A DNA stretch of 12,076 nucleotides from Holosporaceae bacterium (lineage in GTDB: Bacteria > Pseudomonadota > Alphaproteobacteria > UBA3830), in the NCBI GenBank assembly GCA_031284345.1, contig JAITAC010000098.1, positions 1 through 12,076 of the forward strand, in the 5' to 3' direction. The position numbers and the translations under genes are program-made. This document shows, one piece after another, positions 8,507-12,076 of this stretch; position 1 is the first letter of the stretch; the number at the start of each line of letters is the position of its first letter. A model generated the notes under the pieces. The model had not been told where the DNA came from, made no database searches, and saw nothing but the letters and a program-made list of their open reading frames with translations.

Positions 8507-8801
8507 GCTGTATGTTACCAAAAAAAAGAAGCTAAGAAAAGAAACTTATCCCATCCTGGTGGATTCTCCTGCAGACTGGCTTTGAAATATATTTTATTTT
8601 TTTTAGGATTTAAAATGTCTGGCTCTGCGGTGTACATATTCCATCATATATGAAGAGTCTCTATCATTCATAAGAATATTTATAAAAATATAAAGAATAT
8701 TGTTGACGAAAAAAGCAAAGCATGCTATCTATTTATTAATGAGAAGCTGAGATAATTTCGATAATGGTACATCAGTCTTCTTAATATTTTCTTCCTTATT
8801 G

Positions 8802-8934
8802 TTTTAGTTTTGTAGTTTTTGTTTTTTATTTTAGTTTTGTAGTTTTTGTTTTTATTTTAGCTTTGTAGTTTTTGTTTTTATTTTAGTTTTGTAGTTTTTG
8901 TTTTTATTTTAGCTTTGTAGTTTTTGTTTTTTTA
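8802..8934. repeat. T-rich tandem array, five units of about 26 bp
   Basis: Units begin at 8802, 8829, 8855, 8881 and 8907. Each reads TTTTAGYTTTGTAG, then five T, a G, and five to seven T, mostly closed by A. Units 1, 2 and 4 carry T at Y, and units 3 and 5 carry C, so units 2-3 and 4-5 look like duplicates of a two-unit block. Length varies only in the terminal T-run (units 1 and 5 are longer). The + strand is almost free of C. It lies about 330-460 bases upstream of the pheS start. There are no spacers, so it is not CRISPR. Confidence 0.92.
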
Positions 8935-8982
8935 AGTTGTTTTTGTGGTGAGAAACGTAGGTGTTTTTGGTAGTTTTGTTTG

Positions 8983-9084
8983 CAAAAAACCATGTTTATT
9001 AGTATTTTTCTTTTTGGATGTTGCAAACTCTTTAAATTGCAAGCTTGAAAATCGGTGAAAACTACTTTATGAACATGGTTTTTG
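8983..9084 (-). terminator. Long-loop inverted repeat downstream of lolC, possible terminator
   Basis: AAAAACCATGTT at 8985-8996 is exactly complementary to AACATGGTTTTT at 9072-9083, with one bulged A extending the pairing. The loop is 75 bases. On the - strand the second arm ends in six T (and on the + strand in five T), so either direction would resemble a terminator with a U-run within the stem. It begins about 107 bases after the lolC stop. The long loop makes efficient termination doubtful, and it may instead be a repeat remnant. Confidence 0.35.
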
Positions 9085-9170
9085 TAAATAGGTTTTCTAA
9101 GAATTCGTTTTTTTACTTCCCCCCTCCCTTTACTGATTCTGGCATAATTTAATTTTGGAATTTATTCTTT

Positions 9171-9206
9171 AATTATGCATATCTCAATAATTATGCATAT
9201 CTCAAT
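9171..9206. repeat. Perfect 18-bp tandem duplication spanning the lolC stop codon
   Basis: AATTATGCATATCTCAAT at 9171-9188 is repeated exactly at 9189-9206. Read on the - strand, the inner copy encodes the last codons ILRYA and the TAA of lolC, and the outer copy repeats the same codons and stop in frame immediately downstream. The encoded protein is unchanged because the first stop remains. Confidence 0.95.
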
Positions 9207-10429
9207 ATTTCTACAGGATTTATGCGGCTTGCTTTTTTGGCAGGATATAAAGTTGATATGGACGATAAAACCAGCGAAACCACAACAGTTACCACCACAT
9301 CAACCGGACGTAGCAGCGATGGCAAGTGCGTCAAGAAATATACCTCCGGAGAAAAAACCTGCATGTGCAGCAAATTTTCCAGCAGTGCCTGTATCTTTTG
9401 GATGTGCATGGAGAACATTACTCCGAGAATTGCGCCAATGGTGGTGCCGAAGATTCCTATGAAAGCGCCGATCATAAAAAATATGCGGGAAACGGATTTG
9501 CTGGCCAGTCCGATGGTTCTAAGAATAGCGATGTCCTTTTCTTTATCCTTCACCAGCATGATCATGCAGGAAATTATGTTGAAACTGGCCACGAGAATTA
9601 TGAGCGTTAGTATGAGAAACATCACATTTCGTTCAACTTCGACGGCTTTCATGAAGGAGCTGTTGTTTTGTTGCCAGTCAGTGATATGAAAATTATCGGA
9701 AAATTTTGCATATATCCGGGATTTTATGGCGGATATTTTTAGTGGATCGTCTACAAAAATGGAAATTGTGTTTATGGATTTTGGCATTTTGAATAATTTT
9801 TGCGACATATCCAGCGGAATAAAAACCACAGACATATCATATTCGTGCATGCCAGATTTGAACGTTGCTGCTAATTTAAATGTTTTTTTTCGTGGTACGA
9901 AACCGAATCCGGTTTCATCCAATTCTGGTACCATGATTATTACGTCGTCTCCAACGCAAAGGCCGGAGCGACTAGCCAGCGATTTCCCAACCACAATACC
10001 ATCTTCGGCGGAAAAGTCCTCAAAGTCTCCATCCTGAATGCTGCCCGCTATTAGATCTTTCTTGAGCAAATCGTCCGGAGAAATTCCATGGCATAATGTT
10101 CCTCTCACGCTGTTGCCGTTGGAGAGTAGTGCCTGTTTTTCGATCACCGGCGTCACTTGTTTAACGCCTTCAAAGGTGGATACTTGCTTTACCACATCCT
10201 CATAATCTACATCAGTGTTCAGCGGATGCATCGCGATGTGACCATTAAAACCTATGACTCGCTCCGTAAATTCTTTGCGAAAGCCGTTCATGACGGAGGT
10301 TACAATAATTAGCGTGGCCACTCCCAAAGCTATGCCCACTAGGGAAAAAGCCGCTATCGCCGAAATAAATTTTTCCCTTCTATTGGATTTTATATATTTC
10401 CAAGCGATCAACAACTCTGTTTTTAACAC
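9191..10429 (-). CDS. lolC: Lipoprotein-releasing ABC transporter permease, LolC/LolE family
   Basis: This inner-membrane permease belongs to the LolCDE-type complex that extracts outer-membrane lipoproteins for handover to LolA. At 412 residues it has the standard length. Predicted membrane segments lie at about 22-46, 268-293, 315-340 and 376-396, with a large periplasmic domain (47-265) between the first two. Hallmarks are ISAIAAFSLVGIALGVATLI and VMNGFR near the N-terminus, FNIISCMIMLVKDKEKDIAI with LRTIG after the second segment, and the C-terminal PAKKASRINPVEILRY. LolC and LolE cannot be told apart here. The start is GTG, giving a 7-base overlap with the proS stop (GTGTTAA), and a GGA lies about 8 bases upstream. 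The ATPase lolD is not downstream, although a proS-lolC-lolD order is common in alphaproteobacteria. The stop codon lies in an 18-bp duplication. Confidence 0.95.
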   Translation of the reverse strand: MLKTELLIAWKYIKSNRREKFISAIAAFSLVGIALGVATLIIVTSVMNGFRKEFTERVIGFNGHIAMHPLNTDVDYEDVVKQVSTFEGVKQVTPVIEKQALLSNGNSVRGTLCHGISPDDLLKKDLIAGSIQDGDFEDFSAEDGIVVGKSLASRSGLCVGDDVIIMVPELDETGFGFVPRKKTFKLAATFKSGMHEYDMSVVFIPLDMSQKLFKMPKSINTISIFVDDPLKISAIKSRIYAKFSDNFHITDWQQNNSSFMKAVEVERNVMFLILTLIILVASFNIISCMIMLVKDKEKDIAILRTIGLASKSVSRIFFMIGAFIGIFGTTIGAILGVMFSMHIQKIQALLENLLHMQVFSPEVYFLTHLPSLLRPVDVVVTVVVSLVLSSISTLYPAKKASRINPVEILRYA

Positions 10430-11718
10430 TTTTTTCCAAATCTTTCAATTATTTCTTCCGGAGACATTTCGATTATTTCTCCAGTCTTTCTATTTTTCAG
10501 CTCCACGAGGTTATTTTTTATCTTTTTTTCGCCCACGATCACCTGCCAGGGAATGCCAATGAGGTCTGCGTCGGCAAATTTTTCTCCAATACTGATTTCT
10601 CGATCATCGTAGAGAACTTCTTTTTGGGTAGGAGCGGAGCATTTGCGGTGTCCATTTATAGCTTCGTAGATTTTTTGTGCAGCTTCGCGGCATTTTTCGT
10701 TTTTATGATGCAGATTGAGTAAGGTTACATCGAACGGCGCCACTGCTTCCGGCCATATAATTCCGCGTTCGTCGTGCGATGACTCTATGATGGCTGCAAT
10801 CAGTCGTGATACGCCAATGCCATAGGATCCCATTTCCGGATACAACTTATTGCCGTTTTCATCCAGCACAAATGCATTCATGGCTTTGGAATATTTAGTG
10901 CCGAAGTAGAAGATATGTCCTACTTCCACGCCCTTCGAGACCATAAGCTCATTTTCTGGAATCGAAGACGTATTCGGATCGTATTTTTCGTTGGTAACGG
11001 CAAATATATTCATGAGTTCTTCATCCGAAGCCGTTGGTAATTTTTTGTCATAGTACAGGGTACTTTCGCCGGTTTCCGCCAATATCTGGAACTCATGACT
11101 CATATTGCCGCCGATGGCTCCGGAATCTGCTTGCACCGGAATCGGGGTCAGTCCCATACGGCGAAATGTCCTGATATATGCCTGAAACATCTTCATGTAG
11201 CTGGCTTTAGCGCCTTCGAAATTTATGTCGAAGGAATAGGCGTCTTTCATCAGGAATTCGCGTCCCCGCATGACGCCGAATCTCGGCCGAATTTCGTCTC
11301 GGAATTTCCAATGAATCTGATAGAGGCACAGCGGCAAACCGCGATAGCTCTTGACGTATTTTCTGAAAATATCAGTGGCTTGCTCTTCGTTGGTGGGGCT
11401 ATAAAGAAAATCGCCGTCTTTGCGATCCTTGAGCCGCAGCATTTCTTTCCCGTAGGCCTCGTAGCGACCGCTTTCTATCCATAAATCCGCCGATTGAATT
11501 GTGGTGAAATACATTTTCTGGGAATTTATACGGGCCTGCTCCTCATCTATTATGCGCGAAATTTTTTCCAGAACTCTGGTGGCTAGCGGAAGCCAATAAT
11601 AGATGCCAGACGCTGCCTGAGAGACCATTCCTGATCTCAGCATCAGTATGTGTGATGCAATTTTGGCGTCGGCAGGAGTGTCCTTGGACGTCGGAGCAAA
11701 AAAATTCGAAAACAGCAT
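10423..11718 (-). CDS. proS: Prolyl-tRNA synthetase, short type without the INS editing domain
   Basis: This cytosolic class II synthetase charges tRNA-Pro. It is 431 residues from the chosen start. SPTNEE (107-112) and motif 2 FRDEIRPRFG (139-148), followed by MRGREFLMKDAYSFD, form the prolyl-adenylate site. GGNMSHEF (203-210) and motif 3 GSYGIGVSRLIAA (297-309) follow. The anticodon-binding domain fills about 325-431. The INS editing domain that bacteria such as E. coli carry between motifs 2 and 3 is absent, as in alphaproteobacterial and mitochondrial enzymes. Clearing of Ala-tRNA-Pro would then rest on separate YbaK/ProXp proteins elsewhere in the genome. An in-frame GTG lies 9 bases further up at 11727, but the ATG at 11718 has AGGTGGG at ideal spacing. 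It is the first gene of a proS-lolC operon. Confidence 0.97.
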   Translation of the reverse strand: MLFSNFFAPTSKDTPADAKIASHILMLRSGMVSQAASGIYYWLPLATRVLEKISRIIDEEQARINSQKMYFTTIQSADLWIESGRYEAYGKEMLRLKDRKDGDFLYSPTNEEQATDIFRKYVKSYRGLPLCLYQIHWKFRDEIRPRFGVMRGREFLMKDAYSFDINFEGAKASYMKMFQAYIRTFRRMGLTPIPVQADSGAIGGNMSHEFQILAETGESTLYYDKKLPTASDEELMNIFAVTNEKYDPNTSSIPENELMVSKGVEVGHIFYFGTKYSKAMNAFVLDENGNKLYPEMGSYGIGVSRLIAAIIESSHDERGIIWPEAVAPFDVTLLNLHHKNEKCREAAQKIYEAINGHRKCSAPTQKEVLYDDREISIGEKFADADLIGIPWQVIVGEKKIKNNLVELKNRKTGEIIEMSPEEIIERFGKKC

Positions 11719-11745
11719 GATACCCACCTATAGAAAATAAAAATA

Positions 11746-11774
11746 ATTATATTCTAGTCGCTGCCGAAAAGCAA
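11746..11774 (-). promoter_or_regulatory. Sigma-70-like promoter candidate for the proS-lolC operon
   Basis: On the - strand TTGCTT (11774-11769) and a perfect TATAAT (11751-11746) are 17 bases apart. Transcription would start near 11739, about 20 bases before the proS ATG, with the AGGTGGG ribosome site in between. It lies between proS and the transposase fragment and may sit close to, or derive from, the IS end. Confidence 0.5.
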
Positions 11775-11839
11775 AGAATTTGAGACCATTGCTCACCTCC
11801 CCACATGGCTTTTTCCTAGAGCAGTGCGTGTATATTTTA

Positions 11840-12076
11840 TTATGCAAAAGAACCTTTGAATTTTTTTAATAGACTAGTGCAATCGAGTGAAAATCTGTAG
11901 GTGGCGTCTCGAAGATTGCAGATTTTCCAATATCTCAATAAAAGTATTGCAAAATCGATAATACATGAAAAAGCAAATGGTTTTACAATTTTTACGGTAA
12001 AATCTTCTCTAAAAGTCGCATCCTTGACATGGTGAAGTTTATTCTCTATAAACCAATGTTCTCGAATATATTTTGC
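11840..12076 (-). CDS. ISAs1-like transposase, C-terminal part (runs off the window)
   Basis: The - strand is open from the window edge to a TAA at 11842-11840, giving 78 residues. The first part reads YIREHWFIENKLHHVKDATF followed by REDF. It matches the conserved C-terminal block of ISAs1-family DDE transposases (IRxHWxIENxLHWxLDVxFxED), whose IEN glutamate belongs to the catalytic region. The remainder (KPFAFSCIIDFAI, then LLRYW and a basic tail ending KKFKGSFA) fits the helical end of such proteins, although it diverges from the usual RKGNAxENxAxxRRxALNLL. The start and most catalytic residues lie outside the window, so it is unclear whether the gene is intact. The IS end must fall in 11743-11839, but no terminal inverted repeat can be identified without the other end. 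Confidence 0.75.
   Translation of the reverse strand, partial: AKYIREHWFIENKLHHVKDATFREDFTVKIVKPFAFSCIIDFAILLLRYWKICNLRDATYRFSLDCTSLLKKFKGSFA
11840..12076 (-). mobile_element. Insertion sequence fragment (ISAs1-like), right edge of window
   Basis: This is inferred from the transposase C-terminus. The element reads toward proS and would place its 3' end within about 110 bases of the proS start. The exact boundary, target-site duplication and completeness cannot be judged because the element continues beyond the window. An internal 9-bp inverted repeat (GAAAATCTG at 11889-11897, CAGATTTTC at 11919-11927) lies within the coding part and is probably incidental. Confidence 0.6.

Larger units (their letters stand above)
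8474..9190. other. Long AT-rich intergenic region between the lolC and pheS operons
   Basis: About 717 bp contain no supportable gene. Contents from left to right are the pheS -10 box, a stretch with scattered short open frames (8530-8800), five T-rich 26-bp tandem repeats (8802-8934), a 12-bp inverted repeat with a 75-nt loop (8985-9083), three TTGCAA palindromes (8980, 9021, 9037), a pyrimidine run of T7 then C6 around 9109-9131, and the 3' duplicate of the lolC stop region (9171-9188). The region probably includes lolC terminator and pheS promoter functions, plus decayed DNA. Confidence 0.6.

Noticed and set aside
8474..8521. Longer pheS with 16 extra N-terminal codons
   Set aside because: The extension has no similarity to PheS N-termini and contains the TATAAT box. 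The ATG at 8473 has a better ribosome site.
8546..8575. AGGAG followed by ATGGGATAA on the - strand upstream of pheS (two-codon mini-ORF with a short ATCC/GGAT hairpin)
   Set aside because: It is upstream of the pheS -10 box, contains no phenylalanine run and no terminator, so it does not look like an attenuator. It is probably chance.
8603..8671. 22-codon - strand open frame ending HRRARHFKS upstream of pheS
   Set aside because: It is too short, has no ribosome site, lies in AT-rich repeat-bearing DNA and has no homologue that I recognise.
9222..9689. 155-codon + strand open frame inside lolC
   Set aside because: It is an antisense shadow of the permease gene, Thr/Met/Ser-rich, with no family match.
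12024..12052. Near-consensus + strand promoter (TTGACA, 17 bases, TATAAA)
   Set aside because: It lies inside the transposase coding sequence on the opposite strand, where the codons explain the bases. It may still act as a fortuitous promoter, but I would not annotate it.
1..12076. tRNA, rRNA or T-box leader genes
   Set aside because: I scanned the gaps for cloverleaf ends, GGTTCRANNCC arms and T-box motifs (upstream of pheS and proS) by eye and saw none. Short or atypical RNAs could be missed.

Overview
This 12 kb window carries seven complete protein genes, most of them housekeeping, and looks like an AT-rich alphaproteobacterial chromosome, possibly of a host-associated lineage. The taxonomic call is inference. 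It rests on three things: the short prolyl-tRNA synthetase without the INS editing insertion (the alphaproteobacterial/mitochondrial form), proS directly followed by a LolC/LolE permease (a common alphaproteobacterial order), and the long three-domain Xaa-Pro aminopeptidase. Non-coding gaps are AT-rich and full of short repeats, gene debris and an IS fragment, as in genomes undergoing reduction.

Left part (1-2466). The window opens on about 80 bases of degenerate coding-like sequence. Seven perfect-period 16-bp tandem repeats follow (86-197), then an AT-rich leader with a strong hairpin, then pepP on the + strand. A 410-bp gap follows pepP. It holds a weak terminator candidate and, on the - strand, an ankyrin-repeat-like relic. 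A 39-bp piece of this gap is a diverged inverted copy of the window's first bases, so pepP is bracketed by inverted repeats.

Middle part (2467-8521), all on the - strand: grpB-like, lepA, pheT, pheS. Transcription runs pheS -> pheT -> lepA. There are 21 bases between pheS and pheT, and an ATGA stop/start overlap between pheT and lepA, so the two phenylalanyl-tRNA synthetase subunits and the ribosomal GTPase EF4 appear to be one operon. grpB-like lies after a 140-bp gap with its own promoter candidate.

Gap 8474-9190 (about 700 bp) separates the pheS operon from the next one. It contains five T-rich 26-bp tandem repeats, a long inverted repeat, and only a -10 box near pheS as a recognisable signal. 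No gene could be supported in it.

Right part (9191-12076), also on the - strand: proS and a lolC/lolE-type permease overlap by 7 bases and share a good promoter candidate. An 18-bp perfect duplication spans the stop codon of the permease gene. The ATPase gene lolD, which often follows, is absent here. At the right edge is the 3' end of an ISAs1-like transposase gene, just upstream of the proS promoter.

Functionally the window is dominated by translation (two tRNA synthetases, EF4), lipoprotein export and peptide turnover. I found no convincing novel multi-gene system. The points worth a second look are the repeat arrays, the inverted repeats around pepP, the pheST-lepA coupling, the ankyrin relic and the lolC stop-codon duplication.
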